64,000 nt of DNA from Anticarsia gemmatalis. Its lineage: Eukaryota; Arthropoda; Insecta; Lepidoptera; Erebidae. The DNA lies in assembly GCF_050436995.1 (NCBI RefSeq), contig NC_134745.1, forward strand, positions 10,478,001-10,542,000, written 5' to 3'. The notes beneath the pieces are model-generated. The model had not been told where the DNA came from. It searched no databases and was given only the letters and a program-made list of their open reading frames with translations. How positions within the stretch are numbered: position 1 is the stretch's first letter; each line of letters starts with the position of its first letter. Both the position numbers and the translations under genes were made by a program. Positions 10,332-25,000 of this stretch are shown here, piece by piece.

Positions 10332-12111
10332 TAGACAGTGGAGATGTTCGGCGTGGAACTAAGAATGTACAAGGTACTTAATATAAAATGTATTATCATA
10401 CACAAGGGTAAGTTGTGCGCCTCCGCACCTAGACAACTATTTTAACGAGGACCCTGTCAATGTGGGATCAATAACTTGCGCGCCATCCACACGCGACACT
10501 AAAAAACATTGATAAAGACCTTATTAAAATAATCGATTTCAATATTGTAATACATGAAAAAATTTAAAAATTGCTTACGCTATAGTCTCATTTGGTGCCT
10601 GAATTGATATGTCCAAGAACTAAACGCGAAATAAACGCTAACTCTGTCTAACTATTACATGTTGAGTAACTAAACGAGGTATTTGTTTTGTGTCTATAGT
10701 TACATAGAACTAAATCCCGCGAAGTGCAAGTCAAAATATCTGCACGTGGTACGTTGCCGCGAGCTCCGCCTATGCTATGATAAGTATACGCTATTATTAT
10801 CGTTTAATACTTAGACGTAAACAGTAAACACTCGCCCCGCGCGTTCGACTGCTATGGAAGACTCGACGCTTACTAGAAGCACTTTCAATACATTACCAGT
10901 CGTTCGCCACTCACCAGTTTAAACAATCTCTACGCCATTAAATCGACTCCTTACTGTATTATTTATACAAAATGTACAATTTCTCAAAAGCGCCTTCAAC
11001 GATATCTGTTTTATAGTTTGTGAGTATGTGTGTACGATTGATTATGTAAGTGTACGCCTGCACATTGACGACAGTAATCTCGCTGTTAACAGTAAACCGC
11101 TCGCTTGGGAATATATACTTTATGTAAATATTATTGCTTTATTTCTACAAGTTCTCTATTTTATGCAAGAGAATGTTAATGTCTAAATGTCTTTGGGTAA
11201 TGTATTCTAACTACTGTATCATATAAATGTTGGTAAAATTGCTTATACAATGCCATTTAAGTGGCTATTCTAAACTCTAAGCCCGCTCAGTTCTCGTTCC
11301 TCTTAATATTAGAAAATGTCGCGATTATCAACGTTATCAACGTACACATTAAGAGATTACTGTGATCAATCTACATAATATAAATGCTAGCTTGCTATTG
11401 TCCGCCGCGGTACACGGAGTACGCCCCTCCAACCCTCCAATAGAATCCATAATAATCATTGTGAGACAAATTGTAATATAGTGGTTTGGCACTCAATCTC
11501 TCTCGGCTATCTTTATTAGGAATATCTGTATAAGCATGTATTACTTTTGTACTATTTCAATAGTTTGTTACATAATGGACAATAGCAAGCCGTATACTCG
11601 TGTACATAATGACTATTCAATATATGATATATAAAAATTCTATTAATGTAATTATGTGGATCTGATGTTTACTCCTATGTAACACTCACATTTAGGTTAG
11701 GTACAAACAAGTTAATAGGTAAATACGCTTACTCTCTTATACTCGGAAATTGAAATTTACGTATGAAATAGAATGTCAGTACTTATTCAACGTCCCGACA
11801 CGTCGACCTTTATCTAGAAACAATCGAAAGTGATCGTTATGATATGCAAATAATTATTGTTACAGATCGATATGATGAAGTTATCTTTACGACAGCAGAA
11901 GTCGAATTTGAACGACCTATTATATATTAGCAACACACTTTCTTAAAATTGTAGTAGGCCATTTAAGTTAGTAAAATATTTACAATAAAAATACGAAACT
12001 GTTTACAGTTTCTTTACGACATTACTCGAAGATTAGGCGAGAAAATCACTAACGACTATTATGGAAAGTCGCCAGAGACGCAGGTGTCGCCAGCGCCTCG
12101 ACTGTTATAGT

Positions 12112-12185
12112 TTGTGTGTGCGTACACATAGACGTGTACGTGTACGTGTCCGCACACACGTGCACACGAGCATGCTCGCACACTT
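12112..12185. repeat. Alternating purine-pyrimidine tract with inverted repeat
   Basis: A GTGTGTGCG arm is followed by ACGTGTACGTGTACGTG and a CGCACACAC arm. The tract can form a hairpin and has Z-DNA-like alternation. It lies in the presumed alpha2-delta 3' UTR. Confidence 0.6.
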
Positions 12186-12952
12186 ATAGGCCGAGGTGCT
12201 GCGACGCCTTCTCGACGACACAACGATGTATTACATTACACAGGCACACATAAATATAGCAAAAAAATCTCTACAAACAAATATTTTCTTATTTACATCA
12301 ACCCCTATGCAACTATTCAATAAGTTTGCGATTAATTTGAATGACAGATATCAAGAAATAAATCGAATTAGGTCTCAACATAGGTAAATTTTTCTAAAAC
12401 AGTTTCAAACGATATTAATATTTTACATTAATTATCTTTCAATACCTATTAACATTAGCTATAATTTATAAGATCTCCAAGTTTGTCATAATCCTCGATT
12501 TAAATTTAACAAGATATTCGTTACCTACCTATTTACCGTATGCGTCTGCATCAGTTACAATATGAAAAGTGTCAACTTAACAGAGAGGAGAAAATATTTC
12601 AATAATAATCGTATCCTAACTCGACTATAATCCTGTCTCAAAACAAGATCAAAAGTTCACTTGGTCGGACCAAAACTTCAGTCGGTAAAATTGATCAAAA
12701 CTGTAACCGTGCGCGAGCCGCACCGCACCTCACATACAATCTGCTCCTCACTCACACTCGAACACACGAACGCCATGCTCGGTTGAAGCTTTCCCTGAAC
12801 TGTCGTAAAAGTCTACGAGGTAACAGTTAAACAATCGACCGGATTACTCAAACTGACGGGGGACAGAAAGCTTCACACGCACGATGGCGTTCCAGGGCCA
12901 CTGTGGCCCTCACGTTGGTAAAGATGAAGGTTTATGTTAGCACGTGTTGCAG

Positions 12953-13051
12953 TCACGTGCTTAGCACCAGCCGCAGCAGCAGCGGCGCCACCACTGACAT
13001 CAGCGCGGGGAACATGCGCTCACCGCGACCACACGATAGTATCTCAATTTC
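12953..13051 (-). CDS. alpha2-delta terminal exon with GPI-type tail
   Basis: 33 codons with the stop: EIEILSCGRGERMFPALMSV, then a leucine-rich run, ending LRLVLST and TGA. It joins HCGSYHPE to EIEI in phase 0. A small-residue site (SCG) followed by a short charged spacer and a hydrophobic end with no cytoplasmic tail is the form of a GPI-attachment signal, as proposed for alpha2-delta proteins. Confidence 0.9.
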   Translation of the reverse strand, partial: EIEILSCGRGERMFPALMSVVAPLLLRLVLST

Positions 13052-16000
13052 CTGTTGCCAAAATAATAAATGTTATTCGTACTAAAAAGGTAGGTGAAAA
13101 ACTAACAGTTTCTGAGCAGAGGTTTTACCTCAGGGTGGTAAGAGCCGCAGTGTGTAGGGCGGCGGCGATGATGCCTGGGTGCGCGGCGGCAAGTTGCTCG
13201 GGCGCCTGCCTCGCGCGCCCGCACATCTAGCCGCTTGGCACCACACGGACATAGCGTGTCCACTACTAGTAAAATCAGGTTACTGTGTTGGATCTTTTGT
13301 ACGCTAAACGGCCTGCAAAAGAGATTTTTATTGGTAATTAATTCATTCAAAATAATCCTAGTTGTTACTTTCAAAAAAATTGACGATTTGTGACTTTTTC
13401 TATGCCTATTCATTTACCTCTCGCAGCCGGAATTGTGGCAGTTAGTGAGCTTGCCCTTCAATGGTTGTGCAGTGTTGAGTCTGGAGGGTTGTAATGTAAA
13501 GAGCTCGGCGCTGGTGTCGCAGGGTCGCACGGCTGCAGAACGAGCTGCCTCGCGTGGCGGTGGCGGAGGCACGCCCCCTCCCGGCGCCGGAGACGGTCCG
13601 GTGTGGGTGCGACCTCCATCCCGGGAGCTCTCTCCCAGCCCGTCAATTATAATCTCGTATGTGCCGCGGTCTCGGTCCAAATCGTCATCATTTTCCATGT
13701 CCTCGTTTTCGTAGTCCTCGTAATCTGCAATAACGATACACAAGTCAGATGCTGAGTGAGAAGCAATTTGTGCCTTAGTGGCTTAGATATTCGACATTCT
13801 TGTTAAATGCTGCCGTGTATGTTATTTGCTTACCGACTTCTTCTTCAGCATACGGTCTCGCGCGCGCAACCACCGGCTCCCATAGAGGTAACCACATTGC
13901 AAGTAGGCTGGTCAGGTAGCCACCGAGCCAAGAAAGGGGTTTCAAAGGCTGTAAATCAAAGAAACACTAGTTATAGCCTTATGCAAGATTAAGAGTGGAA
14001 TACGGTCAGAAATTATATGTTACAAAATATAATTACCGAGAGCTTGTTCCCGTCCCCACTAAATGGATTTCTGGAATCCGGGCATCGACCTTGATGGTCA
14101 TGAACCACAACTTTCTTGTATATCCTGTCTTGTACGAGTGAGTCCATAATTGTACCGTCCACTTGTCCAAAGAACCGGCCAGTTTGTGATGCATCTTCTG
14201 ACAGAATAATAAAGCCATTGTCGTCTAAGATGTAGCAGTCAAGCTCGTCGCCTGCACATGTCTTCTTGCACACCGTACCGGCTGTACACTGTAACAAATA
14301 ACATATTTCTGTACCTCGATTCTCTACCACTATCGGCTACCGACAACCGGCAAGCTATCGAATTTTGACATTTAGAATGTTCTGCCAAAATGTTTCCTAC
14401 GACACCCGTCAGAGGCGCTGATCAGATTTTCATACAAAATTTCTCGATGACAGTTCGGTTGTCGGTGGTTGATAGGAGAAGAGAATCGAGGCACTGGTAT
14501 AGTTAATGGCTTTAAGTTTAAAGGAACATCGCGGTAATAATGTGTGAATAAATTATGTGTCGTAATCTTGCTTAAAAAAATAATATTTTGCTGTGAGGCA
14601 GTATTGCAATTTCCATTCATAGTATCCATAAATCACTTACCGCAGAAGTGACGTTCAAGAAATGCCTAGCGAGGGAATCTAGCTGGAAGTGCAACCCAAC
14701 GACAGCAGCCGGGGCCCTGTGTCCTCTCGACTCGACAAATACAGCATGCGTGGCCAGTACTAATGGAGGTCGTCCGCTAAGGTCCTCGGCCTCGGAGCCA
14801 TCTCGGAAAGGCACGGAGAACACAAAGCTTTCAGGCTCTATTGCGTGATGTTCGACTGCACGACGATACCATTCAGAGTCGAAAGCTCGCGCGTATTTCT
14901 CGCTAAAGTGTCTGCAAGAAAAACTTCATAAGAAAACGAGGTAATTATTTCATACATATTCTGTATTGTAGATCTTTGTAGTACCCTAGTGTAGTTCGTA
15001 TTATAGAGTTCTTATGTCGTAGTAATGGCATCAGTAAATGCAAATGTCTAGTACATTATTGTACTCACGGTTCAGCTGAGTCACCAGTTCTGGTCGTGTT
15101 GATGTTCTCCGTCCACTTGAGGAGACCACTCCTCGTCGCGATGAACGACAGCGTCACCACGAACTTGTGGAAGCGTCCTTGTCTGTAAAGACCACTTCAG
15201 TTAGTCATTTGTAAAAGTTTGTGGGTACCCGTTTTTAGTCTCCTAAGACTGTAGAGAAGGGATACCAAGTATTAAGATTCTGCCGTTTTTATGAGAGGAT
15301 TTTTTTGTGGATTAAATCATTTAACCAAAATTATGGCTTTCTATTTGAGTTTCGTCGTTAATAATTTATGATTAAATCTGCGTCGAATCCAATATAAAAG
15401 TTATTCTAACGCCAGAAAAGGTTAATTTCGCAGATTTTTTTGAATTCTTTTTTTTTTATATATTTTAAAACTTTATTACAATTCCACGCAGATTAATCAT
15501 GTTCTGCCTTAGTGTATGTAATACCTAACATAATATATAATTGAACAAAGTGTTTTAATATAATCCGTGCTGGCTAGAAATCACACAAGAAATTCAACCA
15601 TATTACCTGATCCTTGGACGCTATGTGGACATTAGAGCAATCATAAAACAATATGAAGAAGACGTGGGGAAGTCATTAAATGTAGACTGAATTTAAATAA
15701 TATAGGAAAAAGGCCATGTCAAAAAAATATTTTAGCTTATTCAATAAATAGTTTTCCATGTCATCATTTTATGCAATATCAAGGGCCTATAGGTATCGCT
15801 GTTCTATTACATTAGGCCGTTCGTATTTTACTGAAGTCAGACATTTTTACTTCATCACAATTATCATTAGACATTCTTATCAGTATTTAGAAAACAACAA
15901 TATTAAGAGCCAGAACTACATTTGAATTCCGACTTAAATGAATATTTAGTCAACTGCAGCATCTTTACTTTGCCACGCTAACTTGTCCAATAAAAAAATA

Positions 16001-19000
16001 TAGGTATTTTCTCTGGTATTTGTATTTGGTAGATGTATAATTTTACATAAGTCATACTTTTTTATGGAAGTTTTAGTTTAGCAGCGCTTTACGGTTTAAC
16101 ATGGTACTTAGACATATTTGTTATTGAATAATTATAGGCAAAGTTACCGTGACAAAGTAAATATGCCACAATTGACTGTACATTTATGACATAAAAAAAT
16201 ATCTCAATCTTATTATTCCCCACGCCTTTAACAAATATAATGCTTACAGAAAATAACCTAATATAATATATTAATACAAATATAAATAAGTAACATAGCC
16301 TAGCTTTATGGCCAATAATTCTTCAAAAACATCTTCGATCGGTATTTTCTAGCCAATATTTTACACGTTTTTCTTAGCAGTAGATATTACTAATCACTCT
16401 ACCGATAGTTCAACCATTATGAAGTTTACGTTACCTTGTTAGAAGTGCCATTAAAGTCGCTATCGGGCTATTTGTGTGACAAACACAAACAAATTAGTAA
16501 TATAAAAATAACATAAAGTGCTTGAAAGTTTAACTTATAACTGTGCTATTACATGCATGTGTTTTTGCATTTAATTTTCTTACCCCCGGTTTCTGAGGTA
16601 CATTTAGCGGTAGTTTATCTATTCAATATCGTTGAAACTCATATAAACGTTATTGAATAGATAAACTACCGTTAAACGTACTCAAAAACCGGGGGTTAGT
16701 GTACATTTGTAGCCTGATGTAACTGAATATTCTTTGTGCAGACCTTTGCAGAATAATACTACAAGCTGTTATTTGTATAGGTGATTCCTTGTAGGAATAA
16801 AATGAGGAGTGGAAGTTTTTACTTATCATTTATTACTCGCTATATCGAAAGCGAAATTTATCCAAAAGTCGATAGATACTACTCATTTTAATATGGTCTA
16901 CAACTCTTCATGGTCTACAACTCTTCCATTGGTTTCCACTTAATTCTTTATTCGGCTTTAACCAACAATTCTTCAAGTCGATTGGTGAGTGAAAAGGAAA
17001 ATACGAAAGATAGATTATTTCTTTCAGTGACTAAGAAGAGAACTACAGGTATACAATAGTTTTGCCTCGTCGATTTTTCAAACTTTCTGGTCTTCATATT
17101 TTGCTTAATTGGTTTAGTGCTATAAAATCATGCTCTAATACAAGTAATACTTACTGAGAGTGATGGCTAGCATGTCCAGTGTGAGCGTCCAATTCTTTAA
17201 TTACCATCGCATCCCTAATGAGAGATTGAACTAAAGTTTTGTCGCCTGAAAATAAAAGGCACATTTTAATAAGAAAGAACGAAAGAGCTCTCTAATTATA
17301 GTAAGTATTTAATAGTAATTTTAATACAGATTTTTAAACAAGGATTAACTTCAGGGACTCGGGCGGTTGCGAAAACAGCAGCCAAATCTGGACAGCATAT
17401 TTTTTAAGGAAGAAATCATACCATGTCAGCCTCACTTATAAAGTGGGATAAGGACAAGATAAAGCAGTAAAACAGTAAACTTAATCTTACATAAATAGGT
17501 TGCTATGTTTAAAAGGTCACGATCACGAAGATAAAAGAAATAAATTAAAATTCTTACAATAATAAGAATCCCTGTCTTGTTTCTTGTGCGCGTTATGTAG
17601 TGTGAGCGCGCGTGGTCGGAGTGACATCCACTTCCACCCAGGCCGGCCCGCGCGCGACAAGAAATGAACTAACTGCTCCTCCGCCGAGTTAAACGTTTGT
17701 TCTGACGTTGATGCGTATTCGCAGTACACCCTAGAAACCACCATTTTATGTAATTGGTCCATTTATTTATAAAAATACAGTTGTCAGCTTTTGGTTTTGG
17801 TTCTTATGCTTACCAGTCTGGGTGAACCTTCCAGTTTTCGCCTTTGAAGTATTCCGTGACTGCGTAAATTATGGCAAAATTATTAGTTACGCAGGTATAA
17901 TATTAAAGTATCTTTATAATAGAAAGGGAGAGCTGAGAGGTCCGAGTTGAGGTAGAAAACAGTAAATTAACAAAAAGAAGACATAGGTGTCTAGAAACTG
18001 TCTCATGTCGTGAGAAAGGACAAAGGCAAAGATCGGAAAATATGTTATACTTAAGACAAAAAAACTGGTTTCAGAACTTCTCTATCACTCGAAGTAGTTA
18101 CCTATTTCACGTTATAGCTCCCATACTTTCTTTTTCCCATGGTTACATTATTTATTAGCGATCAGTTCCCCAACTTACCATTAACCGGGCTATGTTTGAC
18201 CTCCTGTTCGGCGAGCAGTTCATACATGCCGTATCCATCAGGCAGGACGGCTGCCAAAGAGAACGGAGTGCCATCTACTGGGCTGTAGAAGTACCGCTGC
18301 CTCCTCGTGGCCACTCTCCTCATGTTATCGTATTGGACTTTCACTGCGATTTCTGTTTCACCTTCACGTTGTTCTATCATATCGTGTCGAAGCTGGAAGA
18401 TGTTAGATAAAATTGTAGAAGAAAATAATAGCATTCAAGAAGAGCTGCGGCTGCAACTTATTGTTTATTTCACAACTCCATATAAATTCATCGTACACCG
18501 TATTGGAGTAAGATGTCAGATCAATATTTTAATGTTAACGGTTTAAATTAATGCCACTCTTGTTATATCTAAATTAGCTTATTGGATGTTTATCAAAAGC
18601 AATTATATTTCAATGACTGGTGAAAATATAACAACTTACATCAAGTAACAGTGAGGTGAGGTTGACTCGAGAATTCTCATCAGAGTCAACCAATAGTTCC
18701 ACGTCTGTAAGGTCCACGCTCGAGTACAGTGGACGCAACGTCTCTGTATACTGTAATATCAAAACGTATCATAAAAACAACAGTTTCCAATCCATTGTCA
18801 CTATACCGATGACATGTGTAAAAGGAAACTTACAGGAAGTTCCTTTACCAAGACTTAATTATAACCAAAATTCGCGTTCATGGGGTGGATTTTGAATGAG
18901 TGATCCCAATATGACGTTACTTTACTACTCACCTCCTCGTTTGTGTGCTATAACAAAAATATGCTTATGAATTTTTGCTATGTAAGACGTCCTGCGACTG

Positions 19001-22000
19001 CGACAATTAAAAAGGAAAATTAGGAAGAAAATAAGAAAAAGTAGACCGATGCCAATTGTCTCTAATTCGAATATTTATTAAATACTTAGAAGGTAATAGG
19101 TATGTAAGATAGGAGTAGCAGTATTGTTTTGTAGAGTGTCAGTCACTTACCAGCGGTCTTAAATCTGGATGATATAAAACATGCCCGTTGTTATCCACCA
19201 TGAACGAATAACCGTTCACACCCAACTGTAAGCACAAAATATGGGTTTAAAATTAAACATTGGTTCGTTATGATGAATTTCATTAAATTTTGAAAGGTTT
19301 TCTACCTTATAAGGTGGGACGAGCTTCTTTATTTGATCGATAGGCACATCTGTTCCAACCACACCGAGCAAGTTTGCTTCTCTTTGCTGAAAAACGAACA
19401 AATTCAATCAATTTCCATGGAAAGACTTACTGAATAAATAACGCCACTATTCCTCTGAATTACCACAAAAAGATCTCCAATTGGATTATTTTTATTTAGA
19501 ACTAGCTGACCCGCGCAACTTCGCTTGCGTCACATAAGAGAGAATGGGTCAAAATGTTCCCCGTTTTTGTAACATTGCTTACTGCTGCTCTGCTCCTATT
19601 GGTCGTAGCGTGATGATATATAGCCTATAGCCTTCCTCGATAAATGGGCTATCTAACATTGAAAGAATTTTTCAAATCGGACCAGTAGTTCCTGAGATTA
19701 GCGCGTTCAAACAAACAAACAAACAAACAAACAAACAAACAAACAAACAAACTCTTCAGCTTTATAATATTAAGTATAGATTTAAATGGAATTGGGAAAT
19801 AATTGTAATAATGACTTACCGTGTGATTTCGCCTATCGAAGATCGGTACGGTGACGGAAGACATTAGTTGACCTAATCCATCGTCTGCTAAACTGCTACT
19901 CTGTAAATACAAATATAGACACATATTAGATAACTCTTGATTTAATACCTCTCTTCATCTCTACATTACTCTTCTGTCGCGGGAACTTTAACAAACGTAC
20001 AAACAAAGAACACAAAGCACAACCAGACGTGAAACAATTATTTGTGGATCGCACAAATAATTGTCCCTGAGCCAATCGAATCCACGACCTCCCGACACAG
20101 TGGTATCAGCGTGGCGACACGGCTCTACACAAAACTTGACTCTTTATTAACAAGATGGACAGAACATCTTCTACGTTCAATAGTTTAGTTGATGGGACAA
20201 TTTAACAGTACGATACAAGAGCATGTACGTAAGAGTGTGTAAAAAGTAGAGTCTGGTTACTTACTCTTCCGCCAACGTATACAGGGCTCCAGTGCACGGG
20301 GTGGACGGTCTGATACATGACCAGCGGTCGTGCCAGCACCTCCACGAAGTGCAGTACCTTCGACTTGATCTCTGAGTGCTCGTTGATTGTTACGTAGAAA
20401 CCTAATGAATGTGAATTGATGTTTAAATTAGAGTCTACACCAAAATTTTTCGACGAATTTCCATATTTTCTTTTGATGTTTAACTGTGTACAATCCATAC
20501 ATAAATGAATTGGTTTTATAAAGCTATCACCATCGACATGTTCAACATTTTACATATTGGTACTATCTACTGAAGTAGAATAGTTAATGGTAATGTACTC
20601 GTAAGTCTGACTTCGGAATAAAAACAATTTCCTGAAAAAATCAAATAGTATTTTAAATACCTTTATTAGTGCAAGCCATATCCTTCATATTGTGTCCAGC
20701 AGTGGCGTCTCCGCCAACTCGGTACGTGAATATTCTGACAGGCATGTGAGGCCAGTTCCATGTTCGGAAGACACCCTTGACGCCGGCAGCCCCGCCCCCC
20801 GCGCCTATCACCGCAATCGCTTGGTTGCACTGACAGCCTTGACCCGTTCGGTTATACTGCAGGGAATTACATAAACAGTTGCTAAGTTTGTGTTTAATTA
20901 TTTTGTTACGTAACATTAACAAATGGAATTCCAGAAGTTAATTTCAAACACCATATTTATGTTTATCGTGATTGCTCCTTACTGGATTTTTTAGTAACTT
21001 ATGGCTTTCGTTAAATCAATTTGTGAATCCGAAATTAGAAAGTGACTTACCCGATGTAGTATCTCGAAGGCAGTTGTTAAAGCTCCAGTCAAATTGGCGA
21101 CTCCTCCAGATAGTTCAGCGTTCCACAGTGTCGTTTTTAACTCTCTTATCGTCTCCGGTATAGCCTAAGGACAAACAATTTTACGTTATTTATTTGGACA
21201 TAATGATTCTTTACGTTAAATTCTTCGAAATGCCCTCGATAAATTAATATCGATACAATTTCTAAAGAATCTCAGTTCACCTTGGCTCATATTGTTTCAT
21301 AAAAGCCGACAAGTTATGTGTTCAACTGCTATGAGTTAAAGTTGTCTAACCGCACGAAGGCTGCAGCTGCTTGCAGCGAACAACCTTGAAACTTGCAGAA
21401 GGTCCATTGTTATGAGTTTCTCACACCAGGGCCAGCTTTTATTGCTTGCCTGTCTTCTAGACTAATGAATAGGGGGAAAGTGCCCTTGTCTAACTCTGTT
21501 TACGTTCTACATAAGTAATTCATACGGTACAACTTATAATATGTCTAGGTAAAGGAAACCTACTGTATGATTACGGTACACAAGCGTAATACCACTTTTC
21601 TCTACCGAGATAAAACGGGATTTATTTTTTCCGTGCGTAGATGCCGCGTAATCCGATACGAAAACAGATCCAAAATCCGTATTTACCGTGTTTAATAACT
21701 TTACCGATATTGCCAACAAACAGTAAATAAGTCATAAGATAACAACAACGTTTGCCGAGTCGTTAATGTGAGCTAACATACGAATATACTAATGAAACAT
21801 GGTGCGTGTAACAACTCTTAAATATACAAAGTTTCATTTCGCCCGGGACGACATAAAGTCGGGAATGTTTGCCATGGAGGTAATTGCTGGCTCGTATATT
21901 AGCGAAGTTGCCAGTTGAACAACGCACCACTCAACGACAAGTGGGTCTGCGTATTGACTTGTATTCTACACTAATGTTTGTATCTAATCTTAAGAAATTA

Positions 22001-25000
22001 TGTCCTTGTCGTAGAATAGGAGAGAGTCTATCTATCTCAAACCAACAGTTACACATAATTTGGATTGGTAGTGTAAAGGTATTGGTTGGATATTATCTAT
22101 TCATCGATCGCAGTCGTGAGTAGTGTCGCGGAGGCGAGCGGCGCGGCTGTTAGTAAAGTGTGCAAGTATCGTAGCACAAAGTTGCAAGCTCGCGCGATAA
22201 GGGCGCGGTCGCACCCTCCCACCTGTCACGAGCTACGCGCTCTCTTCTTTGTACCGTTGATTTTATCTCTCAACTTTGCCGAGACTTATGAACTGAATAA
22301 AGTGAGCACGTCGGGATGATATTCTCGTTGAAATATAGTTCTTTACAGACACCTCGGGAAATGCGAGGATGTCTTATCAACTAACAGTTTAGACAGGGAT
22401 ATATGGAGTACTCCTCGGATTTGGATCCGATTCGACGTCGCGGCTACTGAACTTCGCTGTTTATTCCTTGAGTGGAGGCCAACTAATGCTTACCTAGATC
22501 TACCTAGATGTCTATCGATTCGGTTCCGTTTGCATATTGACAGGATATGCAGCAAAGTGATAGATCTGGGTTGAACACATGGAGGATAAACCTTTATCTG
22601 AATTTCGTGACATCTGGATAATCAATAAAAAATTGATAGAGTAAATTAGTCGTTAATTGGCTTACACAAATTTGAATGTATATGCCTGCCAAGAAATAAA
22701 GGCATTACAAAAGAAACCTTACATAAAAGCCCGTTAACATGACAGCTATTTAGCATGAAACGACTAAAGACAATGGAATATTAACTGTTAACCGCTGTGA
22801 AGTAATCGAACAAGGGAAATAGCTTTCGAGCTGTCGAACATAAATATTTAAATGTGGTCTGTCACATAACGAATGTCGTGTTCACACTAGTGGGGTGTGA
22901 GCAGTGCGAGCCGTGGGAAGCGAGGCCGGGGGCGAGGGCGCGAGCTACAGACTGTTTCAAACTACGATTGATGAATGTGCCCTCGCGTGACACCGTCATA
23001 ATGAAGTGCTTCTATGCGTATTCATAATGTTTTCCTTCACCCTTTGTAAAGATCACCTGGTTTATTTGTTCACGCACGACACTTGCTGGAACTTTAATGT
23101 GTTGTAACTATTTTTATGATGTGTAAAGTGAATGATTAGCTCGATGAATTATGAAAGACGACGACAAAGTTACACCGCGATTTCATTACATTGCGCAAGA
23201 ATTGATTTATAGGTTGTAATTATTAAAATGACATCATAGGTAGACTACTCTATTTTAGAATTTTGTACAGTAGGATTTTGTAGAAGTAACCGGATTCGTA
23301 GATTTGAGGTTGATAAAATTGTGGTCACTTATTCTTGTAGTTTATCGTTACGGAAAATTGATATAATTAAAGTGCCATACGCACGAGAACATGTAGCGTA
23401 ACATTTAGTTGAGTTAATTACAGAGGTCAGGGGAGTAATTTGCATGCAACAAGCTTGAGAGAAGTCCTCTTGTGCGACGTTGCAATGTAATGTAGAATAG
23501 TAGAAAGTGGGACGCACTCTTGGAAGTTAAGTATGCATAGCAAATCCGCTTCAGTTACTTGCTTTTGATAATAGATTCCTATTAATCCCACGTTGCCGTT
23601 AAACGTCCCACGTCGTCACTTATCAATTGGTTTTAAAAAATATACAATACAACATGAAATTATAACTTACAAATATTTACCAAGTAATTATGAAAAGTAA
23701 ATGGTGCAAAGTTTCATGGCACCGAAACCAATACAATGTAACCTAAAAATCAATTTAATTACATGGTCGTGTGTAAATGAACGGAAAAATACGACATAAC
23801 GATTACACTATAAACGGTTGCTTCGTTTACTTAATTGTGGTGTTTGTGTGCAGTGAAACTAAAATGATCTGATAGGCAATATTAATGGTGACGCATTAAA
23901 GTTGGTGGATTGAATCCATTACGGCGCGTACAGGACAGATGAGTATCGCACCGCTCGGCCGCAGCGCATCGCACCGCGCCGCACCGCAACGCTCGCCAAG
24001 TCGATCGACACGCGATACTTGCATTTGCCACAACACATTTACATTGTACATTAACAGGCTGATCTTTTTTGTAACACTGATTTTTGCAACTTTTTTTGTT
24101 TTTTTGGTAAATTTGTATATTTACAAAAATATAATTTTACTCCGAGGTGGTTAGTGGCAAGAAAGGAACTTAGCCGAGATATAACGCTTCTTACAAAATT
24201 ATAGGCATATAGTTACACTGTGATTTTTACAATGACAAGTAATTTCAAAAAACAACCTCCCAAAACCTAAGTTCTTTGTATATCGATAATCTTTACTAAA
24301 TATCTAGTAGGTGCGTATAACCAGTGCAGTTTATCTATAAAATGCGCTTATAACCATCGCCGATATCTAGGTAATTTTCCTATCGATTTTCGTATTAGAG
24401 CTGAAAAATGCCAAGCATCTAAAAATATGAATAATATTCTACAAATTTACCTCACCCTATACATCTAGCAATTAGTACATTTTATTCGTCTTCTCGGCGG
24501 GTGAAATAATGGCATTTTGATTAGTCGATATTAATGGAAGTTAACGCATTTTACTCAGTACCAAAATAAAAAGCAGTCTAATATTTTTATATACCTCCAT
24601 TGAATTTGGTTGATTATAAGACTCGATAATTCTCTACGAATTGTTTGCTGATAAACCTCAGACTGAATGTTAAACGGTTTCCAATAGTTTGATATGAAAA
24701 ATGCTATGAAAGTTTCACAAGTTACGTTGTTCGAGGCTAATAGGTACCATATAAAATGAAAAGTTTATAACGTCGGGTCATAGAAGGGCAAGCGGGACAA
24801 AGGTCTCTGGGTGAAAGCTTGTCAAGGTACTTGCACATTTCGTGGTCGGGACCTTAATGGAAACCTATTCAAAATGTGACTTTGTGTTTAATTATACATG
24901 GGAAGTACGAAGATTTGCCTCACAATACTGAGCGGCTAGCGTTGTTCTCTGTAATTAACTAGACCTAACGAGTACCTAGAATAACTTCACGATCCTTTGT

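Larger units (their letters stand above)
9683..12952. other. Convergent intergenic region with both 3' UTRs
   Basis: This stretch separates the Mtr4 stop from the alpha2-delta stop. On the + strand the first good AATAAA is at 10326-10331. On the minus strand AATAAA occurs at 11512-11517, 11138-11143 and 10095-10100, so an alpha2-delta 3' UTR of 1.4-2.9 kb is plausible. If the most distal signals are used on both strands, the transcripts overlap. An exon-like frame is embedded at 9936-10088. No other gene is visible. Confidence 0.6.
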
